NCBI GenBank assembly: GCA_004802725.1
Contig: SGPM01000300.1
Coordinates: 1 to 33,879, forward strand
From: Antrodiella citrinella
Taxonomy: Eukaryota; Basidiomycota; Agaricomycetes; Polyporales; Steccherinaceae
Direction: 5' to 3'
Length of the DNA stretch: 33,879 nt
The translations under genes and the position numbers were made by a program. The notes below the pieces were generated by a model. That model searched no databases. It was given only the letters and a program-made list of their open reading frames with translations, and was not told the DNA's origin. Shown here piece after piece: positions 10,324 to 21,325 of the stretch (positions are counted from its first letter, which is position 1; every line of letters starts with the position of its first letter).

Positions 10324-11303
10324 TGCAGAGTTGTACGTCGATAGTCTAATAATGGGTGTAGCTGGCGTTGAAGCGTAGGGAGATTATTGGGCTATTAGAA
10401 CGGAGAAAAGTGCAAGGATCGGTAGCAACGCAAAAAGAGAGTGGACGGACAGTTGTCACTGTGTCGAGGAGGAGCAGAACAAGATGGAGGATGGGGAAAA
10501 CAAGGTCTGGAGACCAGGGAGGTCGGTGGGAGTTGAGGACGAGCGAGGAGAAGGCGTCTTTTAGCTGGAACATCAGCCGACGATAGAAGATTAGCCGAGA
10601 AATATTTGCCTGCGCTTGTCATTGTCTGGAAGTTGTTACATCATGTTCGCAAAGGACGGAAACGCAGGCTGGCACGCCCTCGACTGCTCGGAGACCTTTG
10701 TAGACCTTCCACGGCCCAGCTAGTCCTACGCGTGGTATTATCGTGCCACCGTCTGCGCACATATTTTACTTACAAGACCTTGCTGGTTCTTGCACCCAGT
10801 CTCGCCGTACCACGGCAGGCTATTCTTGTCTGTTGCCAGCAGATGCCCAGATTAAACGGTGATGGATCCCTTCATGGCGCACCTCCCGTCGCCTTCCGAC
10901 ACAACGTGCTGCACGCGTACCGTCTTTTTCCGTGCTAACACCAGCTCTGCGGCCATTGCACTCTTGAGCCTTACAAGCCGACATTGCCATATCAACCTGC
11001 CCGAGCGGCAATTGTGCTGCCGACCTCCCTGCTGCCCTGTTCTATCATTCTTCAGTCAGTGTATACAGGGTTCAGAATTCCGATATTATGTACCCGGAAC
11101 GGCGTTGCTGACAGCGGCAGCTCATGCACTCAGCCGTATATGTTGACGTACTGTGGGTTCTTGTAGGTGGTCCGCGGTGGTCCAGGGGTCTCAGCGATCT
11201 ATCCCGATCATACCCGCACACGAACGAACAGGTTGGCAGGTACTACAGTGCTGTCGCTGCTCTGACTGCAGGTGGCGATTTGCGCTATCCTACCGTATGC
11301 AGC
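10324..11303. other. Divergent promoter region
   Basis: Separates the copper radical oxidase (-) from the LanC-like gene (+), so it should hold both promoters. Read on the minus strand, 10380-10580 is pyrimidine-rich upstream of the oxidase ATG, as in many fungal promoters. No clear TATA box was found for either gene. Open frames here (e.g. 10606-10938 +) show no family resemblance. The frame of the LanC-like first exon stays open upstream to 11124, but fungal relatives begin close to RYIPH, so the start at 11304 was preferred. Confidence 0.5.
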
Positions 11304-12850
11304 ATGTCTTCACATGCGACCCGTTACATTCCGCATGGAAGCCCTCCCGATGTTTCTGAGGCTCGAGCCAAGGAAGACATCCTCGACGCCCTCGACGCCG
11401 GTACACGTCGTGTTCACAGACATAGGCCATCGAAAGAGGGCGTGTATGTTGGGGCTGCTGGTAAGTCCTGAGAACGCGTTTCGTCCTCACTACTACAGGA
11501 AGCTCATGACTCTCGACTAGGTATCCTCCTGATGGACTGGCACATCGCCTCCATCCCCGATATTCAAGAACACCTCTCGTCACACATCTCATCGCCTACA
11601 TCCCTTACTCTTCCTTCAGATGGCGGACACGCATCGTTTCTCGAGACTTCAGTCGGTCCCGCCACAATTCATCTCACAGCTCACATGCGCGCCACAGTGA
11701 GGAGCGATGCAGACGATAGCGTGTCCCCAGACATCTGGCATCCCTGCGTGAATCGTATCGATCACGATCTGAAGGTATCTGTCGCAGAACCGCTGGACGA
11801 CGATGGGTGTGAAGTCCTCTACGGACGCGCGGGGTTGCTCTATGCGATTCTACGTCTGCGTTCGGAAGTGTCTCATTGCCCCGAGTCGCATGACGGGCAA
11901 CCCAGTATCATTCTCGCTGTCAGAGGGTTGACATCGGACACTGACATCTCGGCGTTGGTGCAAGATATCGTCCAGAGAGGTCAACTGGGCGCACAGGAAT
12001 ACTCGGCTACGCTCTCCGAAGAAGACAAGAAACGCACACCGCCGCTGATGTGGAGGTGGCACGGAAGGCGTTATCTGGGAGGTGCGCATGGTTTAGGTGA
12101 GTCTGCTCCGTCCGTTCAGCCACCAATCTCACCAATCTCCTGAAGTCGGTATCCTGCAGATGTTGGTCTCCGTCCCTCCGAGACCCCTCGAGCCTCATTG
12201 GAATCTTATCCTCGGGACGGTACGGTGGCTGCTTGCGGTGCAGCTCCCCTCTGGGAACTGGCCAAGCAAGGCGAGTACGCATATGCACAGCGTGGAAGCA
12301 GAAGATGAGAAATATCAATTGATACAGTACGTTCGTCCCCTATCCCTCTTCTTCGTCCTCACAGAACTTTGTTCTGTATAGGTGGTGTCACGGCGCACCA
12401 GCGGTGCTCATCTTCTTATGCAAGATATTGCGTCTGAACCATGGATCGTCTCCGGTGACCATCCCCGACACCCTAGCCCAGTCGACACAAATCGCACTCA
12501 TCCGCGGAGGAGAGCTCGTCTACAACAGAGGTCTCCTCAGAAAAAGCGTCGGTTTATGCCACGGCGTCGCAGGGAGCGTGTACGCCCTCCTCGCCATCTC
12601 CAGCGTTCTCGACTCCGACTCTGCAGAACATCAAGGTATGTGGCTGAAACGAGCCGTACACCTCGCCCTCCTCGCCACAACCTACCGTGAGATGGAAGGG
12701 AGTGGAGAGATGCGCGTACCGGATAGACCTTATAGTTTGTACGAAGGTGTGGCTGGGATGTGTTGTGCGTGGGCAGATGTTTGGAGGCTGTTAGCAGGGG
12801 AGAAGATGGGCGGGATGCCCGGATACGACGATTTGCATGACGTGGACTGA
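11304..12850 (+). CDS. LanC-like (LANCL family) protein
   Basis: Predicted 460-residue eukaryotic LanC-like protein, from exons 11304-11460, 11521-12096, 12146-12326, 12382-12850. The family has an alpha/alpha-barrel with a zinc ion held by two cysteines and one histidine. The matching motifs are here: QWCHGAPAV (first Cys), GLCHGVAGS (second Cys and the His), and the closing RPYSLYEGVAG loop. N-terminal RYIPHGSP also fits. Bacterial LanC proteins cyclise lanthipeptides; animal LANCL proteins bind glutathione and add it to dehydroamino acids in proteins. No lanthipeptide precursor or LanB/LanM gene is near, so a glutathione-linked housekeeping role is the better inference. Convergent with UTP7 (stops 104 nt apart). 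Confidence 0.87.
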
Positions 12851-12954
12851 AACAGAGTGTCCGTACGATTTTTTGACAATACGTATGATGTCAACAAGTA
12901 GTGTATAAGTGCCATTAAGCAGCAGTAAGTACAACCAATGTATCTGTAGACATG

Positions 12955-15147
12955 CTATGTCCGTCTTTTGAAACGATCCAAAGCGGCTGACTTTGGTACG
13001 CCCTCGTTTTTGGCAGCTGACTTCGCCGCCTCTCGCTCCACTCTCTGCTTTGCGAGCTTTTCTCGGATGGCGACCTATAGTCAATATGTAAGCAAAGCTG
13101 GGTAGACCAAAGTAGCCAAAGTAGTGGAAAATGGTACTCACAGCTTTGGGATCGATGACGTTCTTCCGCTGTTTGCGAACAAACCTACGAATGAAAAGTG
13201 AGCAGACGCTAAGAGAAGAAAGCACGAAACAAACGTACCTTTTCAAACTCTTGTTCTTTCCACGCATCTTTTTCTTCTCCCTCTCCGCCTTCGTCAACGC
13301 TGGCTTCGACCCATCTTCGTCATCGTCGCCACCATCATCCCCCTCCTCCGTCTCATCAGCCTTACCAGACACACGCAGCCTCTCCAATCGCGGGAGACGT
13401 GAGAACGGTATGTCATGCGTATCGTTGACGGCGGTAGTGAGCTTCGGCTCAGGTGCCAAGGAACCAATGAACTCCGGGTCGAGGGCTATCATATCCGGTT
13501 GGACCTACATAACAATCCAATCAGCGATCGTAGACAGCATACACATAAGCTCAAAATGACGTACCTTATCCAATAGACCCTTGACCTCCCTCTCCCTCCT
13601 CGCTCTCTTGTTCTCGAAGGGATTGGCTTCTGAGCTATCGAAGTTGGGCTCTCCGGCACCGGGGACGAGGATACTGGAGAGGCCGTCGTTGTGCCCGACG
13701 GTGAGGATATCTTGGAAGGGGCAGAACCGGACGGAAGTGAGGGGTCTGTGGGGTATCGGGTGCGTCATGTAGAGTGGCGGCGAGACTGTCCCTGCGAAGG
13801 GCATTTGGATGGCTGGTTTGTTGTAGACCTGTAGCACAAAATCACTTAGAAAGATGGTCGAAAGAAGATAACACCAGAGAGACATACGTTCACACTTCCA
13901 CCTGTTCCGACAGCCAAAGCACCTCTTTGACTCCACTCCAACTCAGCAGACCCTCCTCGCGCATTCCACGTCCGCACCGCGCCCTTCCAATTCCGACAAT
14001 CCCACACCTTCACAACCCCGTCCTGTCCCGACGTAGCCATATACCGTCCCCCCGTACTCGCATCCACACTCACACTCGCCAACGGCCCCAAGTGCGCTAG
14101 CAACCGCACAGCGGGGTGCGGTAGATTAGGCGTCCACAGCGTGACCGTGCCGTTCTGGTGGCCCAGATGGATGACAGCGTTGTGTTGATTTTGGGCCATG
14201 ACGTTGCACGCGCCGAGTTTTGTGCGGTGCTCGACGACGAGCTGGCCGGTGGATGTGTCTTGGTATTTCAGGTAGCCGGCGTTGCCTACAGCGGCGAGCA
14301 GCCAGTGGTAGGGGAGGAATTCGAGTCTGGTGGGCTCGATGTGGGATTTGAGACAGTGCAGCTCGACACCGTCTCGGTCGTAGATGAAGACGTATTTCTT
14401 CTGCGCTACGGCGAAATGAGAGTGGTCGTGCAAAAACCTGGTAGAGGGATGTTGGGATATAGTGGTATGGAGTGATACGTGCAATGCTCACGTTATGTCC
14501 CTGCATGTTTCTCGTACTTGTAGTTCAGCATGCATCGTACCCGTTTGCCAGTCGAACGTAGCTATGTGGCCAGATTTTCCAACAATGGCAATATGCCTAT
14601 AGAATATGAGTAGTAAGTAGCCTGATGGTTTACGCTTGCTTCACCAGCTCCCAGAGTTACAAAAAGCACATCAGACTCACCTTCCGTTTCTTGTATACCT
14701 CGACCGGTACGGTCCCCCATCCAACCTCCACTCTTTCCGTCCTCGCGCTGCCTCCTGACCAGACGACTCAACGATCTCATCCTGTCCCACTCTCCAAGTC
14801 TTCTCCATCTCACCCTCCACCTCCATCATCCCTCTATCCTCCGTCAACAGTAACTCCGCATCCTGGATAAGCTTCTTCGCTCGAATAGCATGCGCAGACT
14901 CCCGGGTTAGCTGTGTCCGGAGCTTCTTGTCCTTCACATGCGAGTATGCGCGGGTGCCTTCTGGTGGCGGGGAGGACGCGCGAAGGGATTTGGGCAAACC
15001 GGTGTTCTGGGCTACGGAGGTTAAGGTGGAATCATGAGAGTCCTTTCCGGAGCCAGAGGGCTTGGGTTTCCCTCTGTGATCGTCTTTGTGGGTTCTTCGT
15101 CTCTTCAAAGGTTTGATGGAGTCTGCCTGAGCGATGAGAGCATCCAT
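12955..15147 (-). CDS. UTP7: U3 snoRNP/SSU-processome WD40 protein Utp7 (WDR46/BING4)
   Basis: Predicted 604 residues. Exons (minus): 15147-14681, 14596-14492, 14437-13888, 13828-13565, 13504-13239, 13184-13142, 13074-12955. Order of parts: basic, charged N-terminal region (KPLKRRRTHK and a helix with ELLLTEDRG); WD40 repeats starting at GHIATFDWQTG and including HFAVAQKKYVFIYD, HLGHQNGTVTLWTP and YMATSGQDGVVKVWD; then the BING4 C-terminal domain (FCPFQDILTVGHNDGLSSI, PGAGEPNFDSSEANPFENKR, the hallmark of the family); and a basic Lys/Arg-rich tail with KAEREKKKMRGKNKSLKR. In yeast the protein is part of the nucleolar complex that processes 18S pre-rRNA, and PUF6 in this window also serves ribosome assembly. 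The start is in a GTCGCCATGG context. Length and domain order are normal. Confidence 0.92.
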
Positions 15148-15705
15148 GGCGACGGAAAGGCTGAGTGAATGCAAAACTCATAATCAGGGACGTTTCAAAT
15201 GCAAAGTGCTATGACACTCACTGAGCTTTGATATTGACCTTTGAAGTTTGAACAAGCTATAGACAACGAAAGTCTCTAACTTGCACGCGACGACTCGGAC
15301 GAAGTTGGGCACATTTGAAAAAACAGAAGATAAGATAAAGCCGTAATTTTGAATCTTAGCGCTTGCTGACCCCGAGGCGGCCTCTGATAGTATGGACGCA
15401 GACGTCGACGTCCTTGACATTAAGGCATGGACAAGCAGAAGATCTAGGTAGTATTGTGGTAGGTTAAAGTACGAATATAAACGCTCTGTGAGTCAATATT
15501 AATGCTAAGAGCTAGCTGCGTTTGAGCAAAACACGAAAGTCAGCATAGGTGCAGCAGTATGGAGCGCGGCAGATCTCTGTAGCATGGGAGATTTAAACAG
15601 GCTCACTCAATTGCTAGCAAAAAGTCAACATGAGTATGAGGCATGCTTCTAGATTTCGGACAGCTTGCAGGCGAGAAACTTACCTCAGTTCGATCTCACT
15701 AGATC
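15148..15705. other. Intergenic; small unsupported open frame
   Basis: Between UTP7 and the next minus-strand gene. It holds a 78-codon minus-strand frame, 15184-15420, with a true ATG; its product starts MSRTSTSASILSEAASGSAS and has no recognisable domain. A plus-strand ATG at 15392 overlaps it and reads MDADVDVLDIK before an early end. Neither has splice or similarity support, so neither is called as a gene. Confidence 0.4.
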
Positions 15706-16908
15706 TCACTCGTACCCGTCCTCATCATCTTCGTCGTCCTCCTCCTCAGAGTCGGAATCCTCGCCGTTAGCTCGCCTCTCTTCTCGCTCTGCCTCTGTTA
15801 ATCCTGCCGCCTCTTTTGCTCGTCTTCCGTGAGCAGGAGCCGAGTTCTCCCTTGAGATATCTCGGAAAGGTCTCCTTGTCGAAATCAAGGGCGAGACAGT
15901 CTTCTTATTTCCGTCCAGTTCCTGAAACTGCAGTCAACGCCGTGTTGTCAGATCCTTGGTGGGAATATTCTCACTCCCCAAAGGGACTTAGGAGCATCCT
16001 CAATGAGAGGCTGTATTTTGCGTGAGTGGGAGATGCTGGGGAATCACCGCCCCCTTTGCAGTTATCATGATGGGCAAGTTAGATGGCTCTTCCAGCGAGA
16101 CAATATATTTCTCGGGGTCATTGACAGTGATTTGGACCTCCCAAGAGGCTGCGATAGAGGTCAGTAGGTTGCATGACAGGCATAGCAATGTGTGTGTGTA
16201 CCGCCAAGATCGTATTCAAACTTGACTCCAATCTCCGAATTATAACAGCTGCCTTGTGAGGCATTCCTCTGTATTTTGGGATGCCACACCTCATGGAGAG
16301 CCATGTCACCGTCATCTCTCTGCTCTATCCCATCCATATCTTCGAACATGTCTTGGCGAGCGAAATGCCTCTCAAAGCCTTCTGCTCTGCTCTTGAGCCG
16401 CACATACGGGTCTTCGCTGTGAGGCATGCGGTGCCACCAGTCATGGTATCCTTCCTGGTCGTCTTCCCACTCCGGCTGTTCTGGACATCCAATGCCCGAA
16501 GACTTGATCTCCCCCTTCTTGTAGTTACCCGAGTACATCTTGACGTTCCCAGTCACCTCAAACTGGTGCGAATGATCGCCAGACTAGCCAAACATGTATA
16601 TCAGGTACATGTATAAGTTGGCGAACGTGAGTGTCAGAAGTATTCGTGCGACGCGAAAGACCTTGAAACGCCGAAGCTGGAACCGGAGCTCGATGATTGA
16701 GGTGCATGGTTTCGGGCGTCCTACGGAGGCGGAAAGCACCAGTAGTCACAAACGCAGGTTCATCCACTTCGATTGGGAGGAAGAAAAGGCGTCTAAAAAG
16801 AGACGTCGCGCAGTTGTCCGCGCGGCTCGAGCAACACACCACTCTCGAATCCAAGTCCGGAGAACTTGCAGAAGGTGATGTCATGAGGCTGCAAGCGTAG
16901 AGTAGCAT
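15706..16908 (-). CDS. Unrecognised conserved-looking protein with acidic C-terminus
   Basis: I do not recognise this family. Spliced minus-strand model of 340 residues: exons 16908-16627, 16583-16202, 16148-16048, 16010-15975, 15927-15706. All phases agree and the small 36-nt exon sits between 37-nt and 47-nt introns with good GTGA donors. Visible features: an N-terminal 90-residue region rich in Arg/Thr; a central charged and aromatic segment (PEWEDDQEGYHDWWHRMPHS); a more hydrophobic beta-like segment (SWEVQITVNDPEKYIVSL, NLPIMITAKGAPLIEDAPKS); and a C-terminus with KEAAGLTEAEREERRANG followed by a run of Asp/Glu. No signal peptide or membrane helix, so probably nuclear or cytosolic. The start may instead be the ATG at 16884. 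Confidence 0.6.
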
Positions 16909-17520
16909 AAGAGTCGGAAGCTAAGTAGTGCAATAACAATACCCACAAGTTGTCTGTGGAAATAGTATGTGCCGGTAGTGGTCTGACCCGAACGCAAGGT
17001 CTCCACCAGTGGCACCACTAGCGACCGCACTCAGTGACTCATTTTCTCTTGAGGGGGCCAAACACTGCACAAACAGACGCGTCCACACGCACGTGACCGC
17101 GTCGTGTCGCGTCGGCAACCATCGGTCCGGGTCCGGTGCGGACAGCGTCTATCTTTGCTGTCATCCTCCCGCCGTCGTTCAGAGTCACAGTGTGGCGAGC
17201 AACCATCTATTCAGAAAAGATATCTATCTATACACTGACTACATATATGAACCTACTGGATACCTCTTCACCGCTCCGTTCGATCTTTTAAGGCGCGTGT
17301 TGGTTTCCCAACCCTCCTCCCATCGCGCCACTGCGGCGACGACGCGAAGAGAGCGGTACTTATCCCGAGGACCACGAAAAGGTCCGCGCCAGGACAGGAA
17401 GCCAACCACCCACCCCCAAATGGTGAGTGCGTTTAATTTCCCGCCCTCCCTCGAGAAGGGGTAACCACACAAGCGTAGTAGGTCGCCAGAGAGTCACAGG
17501 CAAAACCAAACAAGCACAGC
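16909..17520. other. Intergenic; no supported gene
   Basis: Upstream of the unrecognised minus-strand gene. A TATA-like CATATATG lies at 17241-17248 and an ATG followed directly by a GTGAGT donor at 17420-17428 (+), which would be a one-codon first exon, but every acceptor tried downstream gives a stop within about 25 codons. No gene is called. Confidence 0.4.
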
Positions 17521-17737
17521 TCAGAATATTGGCCTCGGAACCAGTGAACCTGTGAACGTCAGCGAACCCGCGGGCAGAAACCAAACCTTAGGACACCGTG
17601 CTGAAGGAAAGGTGGTCAGTGGTTGACAGAGAGGTGGATGAAGATTGAGAGTACTCACCAAGAAGGGCGAACGTTGTGGGAGGGTGCCAGGCCAAGTGAG
17701 TGTCGGGAAAGAAGAGAGGTTGACGCAATGGTGTCAT
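17521..17737 (-). CDS. Possible 52-residue spliced mini-protein
   Basis: Exons 17737-17659 and 17600-17521 (minus). The intron 17601-17658 is well formed: GTGAGT donor, CTGAC branch site and a pyrimidine-rich TTTCCTTCAG acceptor, which suggests that the minus strand is truly transcribed here. The spliced frame begins MTPLRQPLFFPDTHLAWHPP and ends PRPIF; it is rich in Pro, Leu and Phe and shows no family I recognise. A TATATAAG box (17745-17752 read in reverse) lies only about 10 nt upstream of the ATG, so the mRNA may start after it, in which case the coding part would be elsewhere. The region from 17738 to 18202 otherwise holds nothing I can support. Confidence 0.3.
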
Positions 17738-18202
17738 TGGTGGTCTTATATACCGTTCTGGAAGAGAGGCTGACGCTGTCAGCACCGGTTCGAACGTACT
17801 TCCTTGCCTTTTTGAGCGATCAGTCGGCGAACCAGTTTGCTTCAGGCTGTGTACTGTACTTTCAGCGTGCTTGATGCAAGGCGGTCTGATCACAGATGTT
17901 GGTCTCTGATACTATCTTGATCTGCTTTCTCGGAATGTATCACGGAGTCCAGCGTGTCCAACATCGGCGGGCATTTCATGGAACGAAGGTCCGAGGGTTC
18001 AACGTTCAACACCACAGTATCCAGCGCCTTGCTTGATCTTCATGCACGAACTCCTCCTATTCACCATGATGGCCCACACGCGGAAAAATGAACTAGTGAC
18101 ACAGAAAATCATAACCGCTTTGCTACTAATACAAAAGTACAACCCACTGCCACGCGTCAACAACCCCATACTATCCACTCTCACGCGCCACACTGGTTCC
18201 GC
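17738..18202. other. Intergenic; TATA-like box only
   Basis: Contains TATATAAG on the minus strand (17745-17752) and the 3' flank of the zinc-finger gene. No open frame with family resemblance, splice support or repeat structure was found. Confidence 0.5.
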
Positions 18203-19114
18203 CTACGACCACCTCCGCTTGCTTGAAATTGGCGGGAGCTTGTTCTCGAGAGTGAAGCTCGCGCAGGAGGAGAATTGGAAGCTCGGAGCATCCAAGGTCA
18301 GAGCATTTAGCCTTGATCCTAGATCACTGTAGGTCGGAGTTCGAGGTGAACATTCTGGACCATGCTCTATATCGTGCAACGACGCTAGTTCGCGAATATA
18401 GGAGATGGATTTCAGTTTGCGCTTTGCAGAACCATGTTTTTTCTGCCGATGCCGGGTCATCTGCCCATCGTCGGCGCATTCGTACTTGCAGTCGGCTGTT
18501 CCACAGTGCAGCTTTGGGCGCCCACTACAATGTTGGATCGTAAGCTACTAGAAGCAAAATAATGCAATGGAAAAGCCACGTACTGTTTTCTTCGTTCGTG
18601 GGCGTCCACATTGGATTTCTGCAAGTTCCCATATCCGCAGCCGTAAGAACAAGGTCTTTTGTAGGCCCTAATAGGCAAATAAGGACGGGCCGTGGCACGA
18701 AGCAGTGGCGCAGACTACGTACCGTACAACATCATTCGGGGACCGTCGACAGCCTGTCCAGTGACGCCACATATCTTTCCGTCGGGAAAGACGTTCTTTG
18801 CACAGGTTGGGGCATCCAAACCCGCCTGGAACCTGGGAACATCATCAGAATCGCACAACTCAACGATGTTCAGAATATGTCACACACTCGAATCTGAGTT
18901 TTTAACGATCAGTACGACTTCAAGCGAGAAACGACGACGAACGACAAACCGAATATTCCTCTACCCAATCTTTCCAAGGGGCCTCGCTTCGTACATCTCC
19001 AGGCGTTGGGAAGTCTAAATTGACTAAACACTTGAAGGCTTGCAATCGATCGTCGCTTTCAGTCAGAGACGGTAGCGTGATATCGGACGGGGAGGGAGAG
19101 TAGTTGGCGACCAT
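18203..19114 (-). CDS. Three-finger C2H2-type zinc-finger protein
   Basis: Predicted 226-residue nuclear DNA-binding protein, probably a transcription factor. Exons (minus): 19114-18950, 18832-18723, 18667-18584, 18524-18203. Three consecutive fingers appear only after splicing: C-x3-C-x12-H-x3-C (CPNLCKERLSRRKDMWRH), C-x3-C-x12-H-x4-H (CSYGCGYGNLQKSNVDAH), C-x4-C-x12-H-x4-H (CGTADC...TRHRQKKH). The last His codon of finger two is split by the third intron (CA/T). An acidic/polar 55-residue N-terminus precedes them, and a basic stretch (AKRKLK) follows. The start has a near-perfect GCCACCATGG context with a TATA box 42 nt upstream. The first donor is GTTTGT and that intron is 117 nt, the least certain junction. 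Target genes are unknown. Confidence 0.72.
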
Positions 19115-19155
19115 GGTGGCGATGTTGGGGCTGGACACGGAGGACGAAGGCAGCC

Positions 19156-19162
19156 TATATAT
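19156..19162 (-). promoter_or_regulatory. TATA box of the zinc-finger gene
   Basis: Read on the minus strand this is ATATATAGG, 42-48 nt upstream of the zinc-finger start codon, implying a very short 5' untranslated leader. Confidence 0.5.
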
Positions 19163-21325
19163 GCTGTTCCGGCTGCATATGGGAGGATCTAGAAAGGCAA
19201 TGTGAATGGCCACATCAGCAGGATATCCAAATCAGTGCTTTGCTTGCGATACGCTTAGAGTCACAATGGACCTATTGGTCTAGGTGTTGCGCCACTCGCA
19301 AGTTAGAACACAAGCGCATACTTGCATCACCTCATCGAACCCAGTGTAGCCGGAGAGTAGATGTGATAACGAAAGGGGGACGAAGCGAAAACGGCAATGC
19401 ATTGTCAGAACAACGGGCACGAAAGGCCCGGTCACATGTATCGTGCCTTCAGTCTTGAGCTATCACCTGGAATGAGTTCCGCCGGGTAGCAGCAGCCCAA
19501 GTCAAAGGGAGTGGCTCACCACTGATTGTGATATCTATCCGTAGAGAATACCCACGCCACTCGAGCAAAAAATCTTGACATATGTTCGCTTCTATAACAT
19601 GACGTCGCAGAAGACGATGCATGAACATACAGCTCGCATTCGTCGGCGGCTGGGATGATAATTTTACGGTACACCTGCGTTTCGCTAGTTTTTCCCCAAG
19701 AGCGCCCGCAGTGTTTGATTGAGCTTGTTTCGCTTGACTTGAGGGAGGATTCATCATTTTTCGAATGTGCATGCATAGCCTCAGAGGATGCTATAGTCCA
19801 ACCGGTATACATTGCGATTATCGCAACGGCCAGACTCCCATGCAACATCTCGAGGGAACAATCGGAATATGACTAGTCCACGTATATGCTCGCACTGCAG
19901 ACGCGCTAGAATACGTAGACTGGTCACACTACGGATTGAGCGATACAGACATAACGAGGCGATGAATGCATGGTATTCTCTTGATGTGTCCCTCCCAGAT
20001 GCGTCGGCATCTGCGGAATAGCTAAGAACTCTTGAACAGCTGGGAGTATGTGAACGAGTCAAATCAAGGCAAAGGGATGCTCACGCCACACCGCCGCATC
20101 TGTAATACTTTTTTTAGAGTGGAGATACAGGTCAGCATCCTGGGATGCCAGGCATATGCGTGTCCGCGACTGCTAGCTTAGGGGCCACAACAAGGTTCGA
20201 CGCTGGAGCACTGAGGCGGCAGAGCTAGTGTCCACGTAATTTCCGAGCCAGAGAACAGTCAGAATAAATCTATCTGATTGCCTGGCTGGTGCTTTGGGGA
20301 CTGATTCGAACCAGCTCAGCAAGACTCCAAATACGACAACGTGTGTTAGTCGTTCTGCAGGAGCTGTGCATCAACCCATCGTCAGGCAGTGCGCTGGAAT
20401 ACGATCGCGTCAGAAACATGCTGCAAATATCATTTAAGTCGGAGGAAATAGTGGCAGAAGGATTTGTGAAACCCGAGGCACTGCTCATTGGGTATGCAGG
20501 AAGAAAGTGCGGCTCAACTCTGATCCGAATGGGTCCCAATGTAGGACATGGCAGCGCAACACTGCCATAACCGACATTCAATCTTGAAATCCTCCTCATC
20601 TATGGCACTGCTGCGCGCGTTCCACGGTGGTGACCGTATGCGTCCCAGGAGACCCGATGGATCCATGCTCAGTGCTGGCACAGAACCACCGTCTGAAGGC
20701 GGGAACCCCTAGACCAGGTGTCCAACCATCCAGTCACAAATGCCCGCTCAAAACGAACCGCAAATACGCGCGGTGTGAGCCACAACTCCCGACGATGACC
20801 TGATGCTCAAACGACCTCTCGAGGAATGAATGAATGCTGAGTACGCACCACTTTTTATAGGTTTCTGCCACCGCAAAGCTTGACCCTCGCTGGCCACGAC
20901 GAGACAGTAGTCATGCATCATGGGGGACGGGCTGAAGGGTACAATACATTGTGGTTGCCACGACGATGCGACAGCAGGGTCCGACCGGTGAGCATTTGCA
21001 TGTTACCCTATCGACGCAGTGAGAAGGTCAAACGCGTTCGAAGACACCTTGTCCTAGAAAAAACAATAGATACATAAGATTTCGCGAATCCTACGCGATT
21101 TGTCCAAGAATGCAGCCTTGTTCCAATACGTTGTCACAGTCGATGAGGCGCCAGACTGCAGGTGGGAGAGCGGATTCATTGTGTCTGTCGATAAGGATAA
21201 CCCTCAAAGTCATTCTGAAAAATATCATCTAGAAAGCAGAACATGCCTGTACAGAATCCAACGATGACCATAATTTTGTAACGTGTCGATGAAAAGAACA
21301 GGAAGTAAAGCTGAGTCGCAGGACA
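19163..21325. other. Gene-poor 2.2-kb stretch
   Basis: No gene supported. Many short open frames occur on both strands (longest about 110 codons at 19449-19848 and 20270-20599), none with a family resemblance, good start context and consistent splicing together. An intron-like GTATGC...AATGTAG (about 20493-20547, +) sits in one frame but leads to a stop shortly after. A GATTCGAACC box at 20302 recalls a tRNA B box in reverse, but stems do not pair. The region may be decayed repeat or gene remnants. Confidence 0.45.

Noticed and set aside
9386..10378. 330-codon plus-strand open frame
   Set aside because: Lies antisense to the copper radical oxidase; its openness follows from the GC-rich third positions of that gene. 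It has no recognisable domain, whereas the minus strand has all catalytic residues.
11304..12850. Lanthipeptide biosynthesis cluster
   Set aside because: LanC-like genes are widespread in eukaryotes as single genes; no LanB/LanM dehydratase or precursor peptide is present in the window.
17420..17428. ATG followed directly by a GTGAGT donor (one-codon first exon)
   Set aside because: Each plausible downstream acceptor gives a stop within about 25 codons and no known small protein.
20290..20360. tRNA-like B box (GGTTCGAATC on the minus strand)
   Set aside because: The T-stem and acceptor stem do not pair and no A box or cloverleaf could be drawn.
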